Shown: positions 1 to 9,166, numbered from the stretch's first letter. The stretch: DNA of 64,000 nt from Rossellomorea orangium (GCF_019334305.1 NZ_JAHWGH010000002.1:29478-93477); one strand, 5' to 3'. A program made the numbers and translations. The notes: generated from the sequence alone by a model not told the origin.

Positions 1-1413
1 GTTTACCTATCTAAAAGCGATGAACAGTATCACGAGAAGATTCTTCGTTATCATGACCCTTCTTCTCCGGAAGCCCATTATCTCCTGGGACAAAAAATGG
101 AGCAAAAAGGTCTGTTGGTCAAGGCATATAAACATTATCAGGCAGCAAGCGGGGTATATTCCCCTTACTACTTTAAAGCCAAACAGGCATGCAGGCTTCT
201 TGAGGATCAAATCAGCGGGGAAATGGGACAAGTTCAGAAACCAGACAAAGCCATTCTTCCCCTTTATGTAAAGATCATATTGTGCACGCTTCTTTTCATC
301 AATGTGTGTTTATTGATTCTGTTATTTTTATTCCCTTCATTGAGCAGTACCATTTCATCCAGCCTAAAAGTGTGGAGTACCGGAACAAATGTCGTGTACG
401 AGACAGAAGAAATTCCTTATGTCATGTACTTCCCGATAGACACCCCAAAGGATGAAATCGAACAATCCCTCCATGACGAGTCGATCCGTATTGGCAAGAA
501 TGAAAAAAACAAGACCATTCTACTTTATGGTGTTAAAACGACTGATCCAAAGCTATCCTTGAAAGTCCTTCCGTTAAAAAGCGACTCCGTTAGGGAAAGT
601 TCCTTCGTAAGGGCAGAGTACAATTCAACGTTAAACGAACCGGTGAATATACGTTTTTTTAATCAAAGCAAGGCAGCATCCGCAATCGATCCATATCCCC
701 TTCAATTGATCGGTGCCAATTTAGTTCGAACTGCCTTGCAGTCCTATATGGAGGACAAGGGGTCTCCTCCAGAAAGCCTCGATCAACTCGTCTCAGATTA
801 CCCTCATAATTACCTGAGCTTTATTCCGAACGAGTTCAGAACCGGTTCAAACGCAATTTCCAATCGTTTTTCAGGTGCGGGTGGTTGGGTGTACAATCAT
901 GAAGCAGGGACCCTGGCCGATATGTTTTATCCAAATATCCCTGTTTCTACACCTATTCCCTTCACCCCCGTAAAAGTAGACATCAACAAACGAACATTTT
1001 CACTCGTTGTCAAAGCTCCGCCGTACATTGTCTCGTCACACTCAATCGGGATCGGAAAGCACGACTCCACTCCCACAGGACATTTTCCGATTCGTAACCG
1101 CGTCCTGGAACCATTCGGGGAACATCCCGACATGTTCGGTTCCGCTGCCCTTGGAATGGGGGATATCGCCATCCACGGGACCCTTGATGAAACGTCTATC
1201 GGAAATTCTTTGTCACATGGATGTATCCGCCTTGTGAATCCAGACATTGAAGCGATATTTGACTTCGTTCCTAAAGGGGCGGTTGTGACAATAGATAACA
1301 AATCGCTGGATCGTGACCTGAAACCTATGACGGACAGCCTGGATCCCCTATATCCCGATGAACGTCCGTTAAATAAACAGTCTACGACGACAATATTTGA
1401 CTGGGCAGGATGA
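1..1413 (+). CDS. L,D-transpeptidase (YkuD family), 5' end cut off by window
   Basis: The reading frame is open from base 1, so the true start lies to the left; 470 codons are inside the window. The N-terminal part (first ~75 residues seen) looks helical and TPR-like and is followed by one membrane segment near bases 265-345. The C-terminal third is a YkuD catalytic domain: an upstream HGT motif and the SHGCIRL signature near bases 1213-1233, whose Cys is the family nucleophile. Proteins of this family cross-link or trim peptidoglycan peptides outside the membrane. With the single transmembrane helix it is probably membrane-anchored with the catalytic domain outside. It has its own terminator and faces opposite to most neighbours. 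Confidence 0.88.
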   Translation, partial: VYLSKSDEQYHEKILRYHDPSSPEAHYLLGQKMEQKGLLVKAYKHYQAASGVYSPYYFKAKQACRLLEDQISGEMGQVQKPDKAILPLYVKIILCTLLFINVCLLILLFLFPSLSSTISSSLKVWSTGTNVVYETEEIPYVMYFPIDTPKDEIEQSLHDESIRIGKNEKNKTILLYGVKTTDPKLSLKVLPLKSDSVRESSFVRAEYNSTLNEPVNIRFFNQSKAASAIDPYPLQLIGANLVRTALQSYMEDKGSPPESLDQLVSDYPHNYLSFIPNEFRTGSNAISNRFSGAGGWVYNHEAGTLADMFYPNIPVSTPIPFTPVKVDINKRTFSLVVKAPPYIVSSHSIGIGKHDSTPTGHFPIRNRVLEPFGEHPDMFGSAALGMGDIAIHGTLDETSIGNSLSHGCIRLVNPDIEAIFDFVPKGAVVTIDNKSLDRDLKPMTDSLDPLYPDERPLNKQSTTTIFDWAG

Positions 1414-1453
1414 TCAATCTTGTCCCTTAAAGTAGTTTTAAAGAAGAAACCCG

Positions 1454-1484
1454 AAGACCAGACTCTATTAACCTGGTCTTTTCC
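1454..1484 (+). terminator. terminator of the L,D-transpeptidase gene
   Basis: Inverted repeat AAGACCAG (1454-1461) / CTGGTCTT (1473-1480) followed by a short TTCC tail. It is weak in U content but lies 40 bases after the stop codon. Confidence 0.55.
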
Positions 1485-1869
1485 CTATGAAAGAAGATAG
1501 GTGGAGTCGGAGGATCTACTTCCTAAAGCGAGCCTGAAATATTGGATAAAGCCAATACAAGAGACATGCAGGAAGGTACTCTCGAAGAAATTCCATGTGG
1601 TAAGTATGAGAAGCTATTTAGAAATCCTGAAAAAAAGATTCATAGACTGTTAGATTTCCCGAAGACCAGCATAAATATTAGAAACATCGAGAAGCTTTGT
1701 ACACCTGTAACCAAACCTGAAACCATCGGAGATATAACACAGAGATGGACAAGATGTTTGTTTTTACCTTTTTTCATGCGGGCTACCTGTTTAAAAATAT
1801 TTTATGGTATGATGATTAAATTGTTTGCCCATTCATTCCATTGGTATTCAACTAAGAAAAGAGGTAATT
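1485..1869. other. intergenic region before the MFS gene
   Basis: About 385 bases without a convincing gene. A frame opens with TTG at 1542 and runs into the MFS gene, but it has no Shine-Dalgarno sequence, no recognisable domain and an untypical composition. A possible -10 (TATGAT) lies near 1806-1813. The stretch could hold a decayed gene; I cannot show it. Confidence 0.4.
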
Positions 1870-3063
1870 ATGAAAGAAACATCATTATCCAAACAACATT
1901 GGTTTCTCATCTTTACACTTACATTGTTAACATTTGTTCTCGGGACAAGTGAATTTGTCATCGTCGGGATCTTAACGGAGATTTCTTCAAGTCTCCATAT
2001 AACGAATGCAAAGGCAGGAACCCTCGTTTCAGCTTTTGCCATTACATTTGCCATCGCCACCCCAATCGTGATGTCTGCAACAAGTCATTTTCCTAAACGG
2101 AAATGGATGTTGTTTCTGATCGGATCATTCATCGTTTTGAATGCCCTATGTGTGATTTCGACAAGCTACGTCATGCTCATGGCTCTACGAATGCTCACGG
2201 CCATTGTGACAGGCGTATTGATCTCCCTTGCCATGACCATTGCCAGTGAAGCCATTCCCGTCACGAAACGAGGAGTCGCCATCTCATTCGTTTTCGGCGG
2301 ATTCACCATGGCCAACGTGGTTGGAGTACCGATCGGCACGGTCATTGCCGAATGGTACAGCTGGCACGGCACATTTCTATTAACAACGTTACTTGGTGTG
2401 GTGGCCTTTGTGGCATCGTTCTTGAATTTACCGGGTAAGCTCAGTCAATACCGCAGCTCCATGCGCGATCAATTCTCGTTATTGACCCATCCGCGCATCC
2501 TGATGGCTTTCTTCATTCCATCCCTTGGATTTGGTGCGACCTATGCTGTGTTTACGTATCTCGTACCCATTTTGAACATGATGGAAGCCCCGGGCAGCTC
2601 CATCAGCTTGATCCTGTTCGCCTACGGTTTCATTTCCATTTTCAGCAACATCCTTGCTGGGAAGATTGCGAGTCACAATGCCATCGGGAGGCTTCGATTC
2701 GTTTTCCTTATTCAGGCGTTGGTCCTGTTCGCCCTGTACTTTACGACGGATCATTTCATTATCGGTTTAATCAACATTGGCTTGATGTCCTTGATGGCCA
2801 TCCTCCTGACGACATCAACCCAGCTCTACTTGATTGACCTCGCAGGTGTGTATCAGCCGAAAGCGACGGGACTTGCCGCTTCCCTGATGCCCGTTGCAAG
2901 TAATGTCGGCATCGCCATGGGATCGGCACTCGGTGGCCTTGTCTATCATCAAGGGCCATTGATGAATGTGACACTCGTCGGTGGTGTTGTGGCCATATGT
3001 GCGAGTCTGCTGACATTCTTGAGTTATCGTTTGGACCAAAAGCAGGGGACATTGGCATCATAA
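1870..3063 (+). CDS. MFS transporter, DHA1/AraJ-like drug or sugar exporter
   Basis: A 397-residue, 12-helix major facilitator protein. The start at 1870 (MKETSLSKQHW) is preceded by AGAGGT at suitable spacing; the longer frame from 1825 has no ribosome site. Helix 1 carries the GTSEFVIVG motif typical of the AraJ/YdhP/Cml-type DHA1 exporters, and the loop after helix 2 has FPKRKWM, a divergent form of the MFS loop motif. The usual role is proton-driven export of drugs or small metabolites across the cytoplasmic membrane; the substrate cannot be read from sequence. It stands alone, between a weak terminator and a strong bidirectional one. Confidence 0.85.
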   Translation: MKETSLSKQHWFLIFTLTLLTFVLGTSEFVIVGILTEISSSLHITNAKAGTLVSAFAITFAIATPIVMSATSHFPKRKWMLFLIGSFIVLNALCVISTSYVMLMALRMLTAIVTGVLISLAMTIASEAIPVTKRGVAISFVFGGFTMANVVGVPIGTVIAEWYSWHGTFLLTTLLGVVAFVASFLNLPGKLSQYRSSMRDQFSLLTHPRILMAFFIPSLGFGATYAVFTYLVPILNMMEAPGSSISLILFAYGFISIFSNILAGKIASHNAIGRLRFVFLIQALVLFALYFTTDHFIIGLINIGLMSLMAILLTTSTQLYLIDLAGVYQPKATGLAASLMPVASNVGIAMGSALGGLVYHQGPLMNVTLVGGVVAICASLLTFLSYRLDQKQGTLAS

Positions 3064-3070
3064 GCGTAAA

Positions 3071-3102
3071 AAAAGGTTCTGATCAACGGATCAGAACCTT
3101 TT
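3071..3102. terminator. bidirectional terminator
   Basis: A perfect 14-bp stem (3071-3084 / 3089-3102) with loop AACG, flanked by A and T runs. It serves the plus-strand MFS gene and the convergent minus-strand gene ending at 3105. Confidence 0.9.
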
Positions 3103-3104
3103 TG

Positions 3105-4094
3105 TCATTTATAAGCTTTTTTAAATCCTTCGTAACTGTTAATCACCGCAGATACCAATAGGGCAACCGAGATGGTGAGATATAGCCAATGGAAGTTGAA
3201 GGACTCGTTGGAGATTGTCTGTATCCTATCCATAAATCCAGGGTTCAATACATCCATATTCCTGAACATGAACATAAAGGCCGCAACGGGAATGAGCTGA
3301 AATACTGCATTCATGGCAGCAAGCTTTCTTGTCCAGACACCATCTTTCCATTTCCTTAGAAGCAGGAGAAGTTCCAAGACAATCAGGAACACAACCAACG
3401 GCCAGTATCCGATAAGGACATCCTGATCAAAGATGGGGGTGAACACTCTGCCGTTGTCACCCTTTTCATATAATCCCAGAACACTCGCAGCCTTAAAATA
3501 ACAAGTTGACCAAATGACCGTCCAAATCAACCCGCCGAATATCTCCAATTTGGAAATACGTTTTTCTTTTGGGATATAGGGGATGTCTTTTAAATCATCC
3601 GGCGTCCACTCCTTGCCTTTGAGAGTGAGCGGTACCTGGCTGTCAGTAGTAACCGTCCTTTCAATGACGACAAACGTGATGGTGAGCCAAAAGAAGACCT
3701 GCATTCCGGTTCCGATGACCTCTACGATCCCGTTTCCTGCAATGGAGAGGACGACCTCGACGGGATTGGATCCCCCGGAATAGTCCAAAATGGAGGATGC
3801 TGCTAACACGATGAAGGTAATGGCTGCGGAAATCGGAAGGATTATTTTCAAAAGGCTGATGTAAAGGTCATAATATCTCGGTCCGATCAGATGCATCGGT
3901 CTGTCTTGATAATTCGAAGCTAAAACAGCAGGGTCCCCGAGAGATACCAGCACCTCTCTCACATCATCTTCTGTATAATCCTCCGGCAACATATCCTCAA
4001 TCGAGGATTTCAATTCCAGGGCAATATCCTCCCGATTCTTCTCGGGCAGCCTTCGCATCACTTCTTGAATATAAAGCTCAACAAGCTTCATCAT
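3105..4094 (-). CDS. HAAS/DUF1700-type membrane protein paired with PadR
   Basis: A 329-residue protein starting with tandem ATG codons at 4094/4091, behind AAAGGAGG (4102-4109, 7-base spacing) and overlapping the padR stop by 4 bases. The first ~60 residues (MMKLVELYIQEVMRRLPEKN) form the helical HAAS/DUF1700 signalling domain. Several predicted membrane helices follow (FLVLAASSIL-type segment near residue 90, and four or five more). HAAS proteins are routinely encoded with PadR regulators and are thought to transmit an envelope signal. The overlap implies translational coupling. The ligand and output are unknown. Confidence 0.75.
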   Translation of the reverse strand: MMKLVELYIQEVMRRLPEKNREDIALELKSSIEDMLPEDYTEDDVREVLVSLGDPAVLASNYQDRPMHLIGPRYYDLYISLLKIILPISAAITFIVLAASSILDYSGGSNPVEVVLSIAGNGIVEVIGTGMQVFFWLTITFVVIERTVTTDSQVPLTLKGKEWTPDDLKDIPYIPKEKRISKLEIFGGLIWTVIWSTCYFKAASVLGLYEKGDNGRVFTPIFDQDVLIGYWPLVVFLIVLELLLLLRKWKDGVWTRKLAAMNAVFQLIPVAAFMFMFRNMDVLNPGFMDRIQTISNESFNFHWLYLTISVALLVSAVINSYEGFKKAYK

Positions 4095-4429
4095 TCCTCT
4101 TCCTCCTTTAATAATATCGCCAATTCCCCGTACATTTTTTCCCACTCCGTCTTTAACTGGGCCAAAATTTCGGCACCATATTCACTCAATACGTAATACC
4201 TTCTCGGCCGGCTTTCCGTCCGGTCCCAGCTGCTTGTGACCAATTCCTGCTTCTCCAAACGCCTCAGGAGCGGATAAAGTGTACTCTGCTCCATTGAAAT
4301 CCCGCTTTTCTCCAATAATTGGACGAGAGAGTACCCATACTGCGGTGTCCGCAATTGACTCAATACGGCCAGGGTCAATGTTCCCCTCCGCAGCTCCGTC
4401 GTCAAAGATGTCAGCAGTGACTTATCCAT
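4091..4429 (-). CDS. PadR-family transcriptional regulator
   Basis: 112 residues with the N-terminal winged helix of the PadR family (GTLTLAVLSQL, YGYSLVQLLEKSG, STLYPLLRRLEKQELV, then the RRYYVLSEYG wing) and a short C-terminal dimerisation helix. PadR proteins are usually repressors, commonly of their own operon. This one is the first gene of a two-gene operon with the HAAS membrane protein. Repeated TRT-C-RTACA-type half-sites upstream (4451-4512) are candidate operators. Proteins of this length class (PadR-s2) often control drug exporters; a link to the nearby MFS gene is possible but unsupported. Confidence 0.88.
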   Translation of the reverse strand: MDKSLLTSLTTELRRGTLTLAVLSQLRTPQYGYSLVQLLEKSGISMEQSTLYPLLRRLEKQELVTSSWDRTESRPRRYYVLSEYGAEILAQLKTEWEKMYGELAILLKEEEE

Positions 4430-4450
4430 ATGTTCACCTCATAGTTCGTT

Positions 4451-4512
4451 TCATACTGTGTGTCGTACACTATATGCTTTATACTATGTATCATACACTA
4501 TGGACGTGTATG
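4451..4512 (-). promoter_or_regulatory. candidate PadR operator/promoter region
   Basis: Contains a perfect TGTAT-C-ATACA palindrome (4487-4497), a related TGTGTCGTACA (4460-4470) and a further GTGTATG (4506-4512), giving repeated TACACTAT words. On the minus strand TATAGT (4470-4475) could be the -10. An autoregulatory site is inferred from position and symmetry. Confidence 0.45.
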
Positions 4513-4529
4513 AAAAAAAGATAATTTTG

Positions 4530-4765
4530 AAATATTTCATACTAAAATATTCAATCTGACCGCATTCTACTGCTTTAATCAGGCAAAGATAGGGGTTATT
4601 CAGCTCTGTGTGAGGTATGGTTCACCTCTCTACTGCTAGTTGAGCTGTATTTGGGGTGGGATTGCGTCATTATATATTTCATTGCGTATTTTTACATATA
4701 TTAGGGAAAGTTTCATTCATTGGAGTTAGGCAAAATGTAAATTTTTACATTTATTGAAAGACAAA
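4530..4765. other. AT-rich intergenic stretch
   Basis: Part of a 369-base gap between padR and the YiaA-type gene. A nested imperfect inverted repeat is visible (CAGCTC near 4600 with GAGCTG near 4645, enclosing GAGGT/ACCTC), but no open frame or known RNA motif. Confidence 0.3.
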
Positions 4766-4791
4766 GGGCAGTACTGCAATCAGTACTGCCC
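4766..4791 (-). terminator. terminator of the YiaA-type gene
   Basis: Perfect 10-bp stem GGGCAGTACT (4766-4775) / AGTACTGCCC (4782-4791), followed on the minus strand by a T-rich tract. Confidence 0.8.
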
Positions 4792-4798
4792 CTCATGA

Positions 4799-5269
4799 TC
4801 AATCTTTATCTCTAGCCACCTGCGTATCACGAATGTTCTTCTGAATCGTGATGGCCGCAAATAAACTAAGCACAAATGACATGGCATAAAACCCTTTTTC
4901 ACTTAAAATGATGCTTCCGGCATTATAAAGACCGATGGCCATCAAGGCAATCGCGACAATGACGGCGAACCAGCTGAGACCGTAGTAGATACCGGAAACA
5001 GGAATATCCTCTTCCTTATCCCTAACCGCTTTTTGCAGGGATACAGCTGCGTAAAGACCGAATACCAATACGGCAAAGTAATACCCTTTTTCATTCAGCT
5101 CCATTCCGGCATTGAATAAGCCGATCAGATAAGCGGATACACCTACCACCAATGCCGCCCAGCTCGCTCCTTTAAAAGCCGCCGTCGGTTCCCCTTCTTT
5201 TCTCTCTACTTTGATCTTTGGTTTCTTGTCTTCGTTCTTGATTAATGGATTTTCATTGTAATCAGACAT
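4799..5269 (-). CDS. YiaA/YiaB-type inner membrane protein
   Basis: 156 residues. A charged cytoplasmic leader (~40 residues) is followed by two copies of a two-helix unit. Each copy has the pattern (S)W-A-x(n)-GLxNAG-x(n)-EKGYY/EKGFY-x(n)-hydrophobic-A-AxxxQK, at roughly residues 45-95 and 105-150. This is the YiaAB two-helix domain, duplicated. The family is widespread in membranes but has no assigned biochemical role. The gene is monocistronic, with its own terminator and a 328-base upstream gap. Confidence 0.8.
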   Translation of the reverse strand: MSDYNENPLIKNEDKKPKIKVERKEGEPTAAFKGASWAALVVGVSAYLIGLFNAGMELNEKGYYFAVLVFGLYAAVSLQKAVRDKEEDIPVSGIYYGLSWFAVIVAIALMAIGLYNAGSIILSEKGFYAMSFVLSLFAAITIQKNIRDTQVARDKD

Positions 5270-5597
5270 TGACCGCTCCCCTTTACTGTCGTATATTGCA
5301 CTCCTCTACAAAAAACATTATAACAATTTTTTACAGAATATACTTACATTTCTTGAAACGGCTCTCATTATTCCATCTTCTACGTTACCTTTAAGACTAC
5401 AAGAGAAAGACACTTAGGTATGCATGATAGACTTCAAATATTTCCCTTACATCAAAACGTCTCGTTCCCTTGCACTTTTTGCCTATTACCATTAAAGTAT
5501 ATACTGGTTGGAATCCATCCTGATTGGATAGAACTGAAGTATGTTACTTTTTAATTTTGGGAACATGTTTCCCTAAAGGAAAGGGTTTAAATAGAGT
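5270..5597. other. divergent promoter region of the YiaA-type gene and dus
   Basis: 328 bases between divergent genes with no open frame of note. Directly before dus is a near-perfect palindrome GGGAACATGTTTCCC (5559-5573), and an ATCCA/TGGAT inverted repeat (5513-5529) lies further up. Either could be an operator or a leader hairpin. The AAAGGAAAGGG stretch at 5575-5586 serves as ribosome site for dus, with a long spacing. Confidence 0.4.
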
Positions 5598-6593
5598 ATG
5601 AAAGATAATTTTTGGCATGAGTTACCTCGGCCGTTCTTTGTTCTGGCACCGATGGAAGCCGTGACCGATGTGGTTTTCCGTCATGTTGTCAGTGAAGCGG
5701 CAAGACCAGATGTGTTTTTTACAGAGTTTACAAATACAGAAAGCTACTGTCATCCGAAAGGAAAGGACAGCGTACGCGGGCGTCTGACGTTCACGGATGA
5801 TGAACAGCCGATCGTCGCCCATATCTGGGGGGACAAGCCTGAATACTTCCGTCAAATGAGTATCGGTATGGCTGAAATGGGCTTCCGAGGAATCGATATC
5901 AATATGGGCTGCCCGGTGCATAATGTCGCAGCCAACGGGAAAGGCTCCGGTCTGATCCGCCGTCCGGATACGGCAGCGGAGCTCATCCAGGCAGCGAAAG
6001 CGGGAGGCCTTCCCGTCAGCGTGAAGACACGCCTCGGCTATACCAAGGTCGACGAATGGTACGACTGGCTGAAGCATCTTTTGGAACAGGACATCGTCAA
6101 TCTTTCCATCCATCTCCGTACGAAAAAGGAAATGAGCGATGTCGATGCTCACTGGGAACTGATTCCTGAGATCAAGAAGCTCCGTGACGAAATCGCTCCT
6201 CATACCCTTCTGACGATCAACGGAGACATCCCTGACCGTCAAAAGGGACTGGAACTCGCAGAGAAATATGGAGTGGACGGCATTATGATCGGACGTGGGA
6301 TCTTCCACAATCCATTCGCCTTTGAAAAAGAGAAGAAAGAGCACACAAGCGGGGAGCTTCTCGATCTTCTGCGTCTCCAGCTTGATCTTCATGACCAGTA
6401 CTCTGAAGAACTTGAGCCGCGTCAGTTCAAACCGCTTCGCCGCTTCTTCAAGATCTACGTGCGCGGATTCCGTGGAGCGAGTGAGCTCCGTAATCGTCTG
6501 ATGGAATCAGAATCCACAGATGAGGTTCGGGCTCTACTTGATGAATATGCAGATCGGGTGAAAGAAGATGAAGGTTTTTCAGTAACGAAGTAA
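5598..6593 (+). CDS. tRNA-dihydrouridine synthase (Dus family)
   Basis: 331 residues. This FMN enzyme reduces specific uridines in the tRNA D-arm. Seen: the [10 protein letters not shown]-terminal phosphate/flavin-barrel motif (residues 16-24), the INMGCPV active-site motif with Cys105 (the family's catalytic acid), KTRLGY, and the [13 protein letters not shown]-phosphate loop near residue 230. It then runs into a C-terminal helical tRNA-binding domain. The middle loop reads [10 protein letters not shown] where DusB/DusA proteins have a KGAGSAL-like sequence, placing it in the divergent Dus branch common in Firmicutes. It stands alone on the plus strand, with a terminator at 6613. Confidence 0.9.
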   Translation: MKDNFWHELPRPFFVLAPMEAVTDVVFRHVVSEAARPDVFFTEFTNTESYCHPKGKDSVRGRLTFTDDEQPIVAHIWGDKPEYFRQMSIGMAEMGFRGIDINMGCPVHNVAANGKGSGLIRRPDTAAELIQAAKAGGLPVSVKTRLGYTKVDEWYDWLKHLLEQDIVNLSIHLRTKKEMSDVDAHWELIPEIKKLRDEIAPHTLLTINGDIPDRQKGLELAEKYGVDGIMIGRGIFHNPFAFEKEKKEHTSGELLDLLRLQLDLHDQYSEELEPRQFKPLRRFFKIYVRGFRGASELRNRLMESESTDEVRALLDEYADRVKEDEGFSVTK

Positions 6594-6612
6594 AGTATAG
6601 ATAGCATGTTTG

Positions 6613-6652
6613 AATAGAGAGGGGAGCTTCGAAGGCTTTCCTCTCTATTTTT
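6613..6652 (+). terminator. terminator of dus
   Basis: Stem AATAGAGAGG...GC (6613-6627) / GC...CCTCTCTATT (6635-6649), then TTTT. Confidence 0.85.
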
Positions 6653-6691
6653 AATACCACGCCTGTTCACCATTTCACAAGCCTCCATTTA

Positions 6692-6736
6692 AAAAGTGCA
6701 TGTCCTGCAACACCTACACTGCAAGAAACATGCACT
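6692..6736 (-). terminator. terminator of the oxidoreductase gene
   Basis: Minus-strand stem AGTGCATGT / ACATGCACT (6695-6703 with 6728-6736), with an inner TTGCA/TGCAA helix, followed by TTTTTAAA. Confidence 0.75.
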
Positions 6737-6757
6737 CTTCATAGAATAGAACATCCT

Positions 6758-7738
6758 TTATTTCCCGACAATCGAATCCATCACCCAGTTCGTCCGCGCT
6801 CCGGAATCTCCCGTGCTCGGACATTCACCGCCACCGCCGGTTAACTCTTTCACAATCGTTTCCACCAATGGCTGATGTACATGCATCGGTCGTTCAAAAC
6901 TCCACTGTTCTTGACCTTCCGCTGTTTTCAGCGTGACCGGATCATCACCAAAAGTGGAAAAGCTGATCTTCCCTCTACTTCCGACAATTTCATTCCTATC
7001 CACATCTTCAAAAGCCGTGAAGCACCACTTTCCGACCCCTTGAACGCCCGAGGCAAACCGATACGTTGCTGTCACAATGTCCTCTGCCTCATAATAACCT
7101 GCCTGATTGGAAGCAAAGCCCTTTGCTTCTTGAATAGGTCCGAGGAGAAAATCAAGGATATCCAGCGTATGACTGGCCAAATCAAAGAATAACCCTCCAC
7201 CGGCGACATCAGGCTGAACCCGCCAAGGAAGATGATCACAATCCATTACATCGTCTCTTGCTTTCTGATATTGAGTCGAGGAGACAAATCGAACGTCACC
7301 AATTCTGTTTTGATCCAGCAGTTCTTTTATTTTCAAAAATCGCTCCTGACCCCGACGGTAATAAGCGGCATACAGCGGAACGCCCGCACTCTTACAAGCT
7401 GCCAGCATCTCCGTGCATTCCTTGAAATTCCGGGCCATCGGCTTTTCCACATAAACCGGCTTACCGGCAGCCGCCGCCTTAAGGGTATACTCCATATGCG
7501 AGCCTGGAGGCGTGGCAATATAAACCGCATCCACCTCCGGATCGTTAATCAGCTCATCGGCATCATCGTACCACTTCGGAACCCCATGTCTATCCGCATA
7601 ATCTTTCGCAAGCTTCCCCGTCCTGCGCATAACCGCTACCAGCTCGGAATATTCGACTTTTTGAAAAGCCGGTCCACTCTTCCGTTCTGTCACATCTCCG
7701 CAGCCGATGATTCCCCAACGGACTTTATCGTATGTCAT
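6758..7738 (-). CDS. Gfo/Idh/MocA-family NAD(P)-dependent oxidoreductase
   Basis: 326 residues. The N-terminal Rossmann fold has the GIIGCGDV dinucleotide loop (residues 9-16) and the EKPM motif at 98-101, whose Lys is the conserved catalytic residue. The C-terminal half (~130-320) is the alpha/beta substrate and dimer domain, with GGGLFFDLASHTLD carrying the active-site Asp/His. Members oxidise sugars or inositols or reduce related compounds. The substrate is not evident, as no sugar operon surrounds it. It starts behind AGGGGGAA, 51 bases after the permease gene and in the same direction, so it may share the glycine-riboswitch transcript. Confidence 0.88.
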   Translation of the reverse strand: MTYDKVRWGIIGCGDVTERKSGPAFQKVEYSELVAVMRRTGKLAKDYADRHGVPKWYDDADELINDPEVDAVYIATPPGSHMEYTLKAAAAGKPVYVEKPMARNFKECTEMLAACKSAGVPLYAAYYRRGQERFLKIKELLDQNRIGDVRFVSSTQYQKARDDVMDCDHLPWRVQPDVAGGGLFFDLASHTLDILDFLLGPIQEAKGFASNQAGYYEAEDIVTATYRFASGVQGVGKWCFTAFEDVDRNEIVGSRGKISFSTFGDDPVTLKTAEGQEQWSFERPMHVHQPLVETIVKELTGGGGECPSTGDSGARTNWVMDSIVGK

Positions 7739-7789
7739 GATCTCGTTCCCCCTAATGGATTCGTCTCACTTCCATTGTAACAATGAGCG

Positions 7790-9130
7790 CTACCTTTTGC
7801 TCCTCATCCGATACAAAATAAATAAGACAATAAACCATAGAGGAGTCAACAGTAAGGCCGGCCGTGTCGCATCCGAAAACAGCATAATCACCAGGATCGC
7901 TGCAAACATTGTAAGCACCACGTAATTGATGAATGGTGTAAACGGTGCTTTAAATGTGGCTTTCTCATGTAAGTGCGGACGGGTTTTTTTATACCTGATA
8001 TGACAGATCAGAATGATGCCCCATACCCAAATAAAGCATATGGCACTGATGGTCGTCACAATCCCAAAGGCCTGTTCCGGTATAAGCTTACTTAACAATG
8101 CCCCCACTGATATGACCAATGTGGAAAGGAATAATCCGTTACTCGGTACATGGTTTTGATTCAATTTGGAAAAATGAGACGATGCCTGATGATCCTTACT
8201 CAAATGATAAAGAATCCGGCTCGTAGAAAACATTCCACTGTTACAAGCGGAAGCGGCTGACGTCAACACGACAAAATTAATGATTCCTGCCGCCAGCGGA
8301 ATCCCGACCAGGCTAAATGTTTTCACAAACGGACTTTCCGCAGCATTCAGTTCCACCCATGGATTGATGAACAAGATGACGGCCAGGGCTCCCACGTAGA
8401 AAAATAAGATCCTTAAAGGAATTTTATTGATGGCGGAGGGGATATTTTTCTTCGGATTGGATGTTTCCGCTGCCGATACGGCGACTAATTCCACACCGAC
8501 ATAGGCAAAGATGACCATTTGGAAAGAAAGGAGGAACCCTGACATTCCATTCGGGAAAAATCCTCCATGGTCCCACAAGTTCTGAACCGTAACCGCTCCA
8601 GCATCTGTCTTAAACCCAATCACCAACAAAATGACACCAAGGACGATTAACCCAAGGATAGTGATGACCTTGATTAAAGCAAACCAAAATTCCAATTCCC
8701 CAAATAATTTGACCGTTAATAGATTGAGTCCCAACAAAATGATGACACAGATGAGGGCAGGGACCCACTGCGGAATGTCAAACCAATAGTTCACATACAC
8801 ACCAACCGCGATCACATCGGCCATCGCCGTCATGATCCAACAAAACCAGTACGTCCAACCCGTGACAAAGGAGAACCGGGGTCCAAGATACTCCTCCGCA
8901 ATGTCTGGCAGCGATTGAAACCCGTCTTTCGATAACAACAGCTCCCCAAGTGATCTCATCACGAAAAACAGGGCAATACCCACAATCAAATAAGCAAAGA
9001 TGATAGAGGGACCGGCAAGCTGTATCGCCTTACCGGAACCTAAGAACAGCCCCGTACCAATCGTACCCCCGATGGCGATCAGCTGAACGTGCCGGTTTGA
9101 TAGATCCCTCTTTAATTCTCGTTGTTCCAA
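7790..9130 (-). CDS. amino-acid permease of the APC superfamily (AapA/CycA-like), riboswitch controlled
   Basis: 446 residues, 12 predicted membrane helices. The TTG start at 9130 is chosen because AAGGAGG lies at 9139-9145. The longer open frame to 9355 runs through a terminator and riboswitch and cannot be coding. Conserved AAT-family features are QLIAIGGTIGTGLFLGSG in helix 1, GELLLSKDGFQS after helix 2 and the EETSNP-like AAETSNPKKNIPSAI motif. Close relatives (CycA, B. subtilis AapA) import glycine, D-/L-alanine and D-serine with protons. The glycine aptamer upstream fits a glycine or alanine substrate. The oxidoreductase follows 51 bases downstream. Confidence 0.9.
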   Translation of the reverse strand: MEQRELKRDLSNRHVQLIAIGGTIGTGLFLGSGKAIQLAGPSIIFAYLIVGIALFFVMRSLGELLLSKDGFQSLPDIAEEYLGPRFSFVTGWTYWFCWIMTAMADVIAVGVYVNYWFDIPQWVPALICVIILLGLNLLTVKLFGELEFWFALIKVITILGLIVLGVILLVIGFKTDAGAVTVQNLWDHGGFFPNGMSGFLLSFQMVIFAYVGVELVAVSAAETSNPKKNIPSAINKIPLRILFFYVGALAVILFINPWVELNAAESPFVKTFSLVGIPLAAGIINFVVLTSAASACNSGMFSTSRILYHLSKDHQASSHFSKLNQNHVPSNGLFLSTLVISVGALLSKLIPEQAFGIVTTISAICFIWVWGIILICHIRYKKTRPHLHEKATFKAPFTPFINYVVLTMFAAILVIMLFSDATRPALLLTPLWFIVLFILYRMRSKR

Positions 9131-9166
9131 CCTTAACTCCTCCTTACAACCAGTAAAAATAAGCAC

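Noticed and set aside
1542..1952. 136-codon plus-strand frame before the MFS gene
   Set aside because: No ribosome site, no recognisable domain, and it overlaps the well-supported MFS start in another frame.
4590..4660. Nested inverted repeat between padR and the YiaA-type gene considered as a structured RNA
   Set aside because: Short imperfect helices and no known motif; cannot be told from chance by eye.
5622..6392. 256-codon minus-strand frame antisense to dus
   Set aside because: Shadow of the dus coding sequence; Cys/His/Phe-rich composition and no family match.
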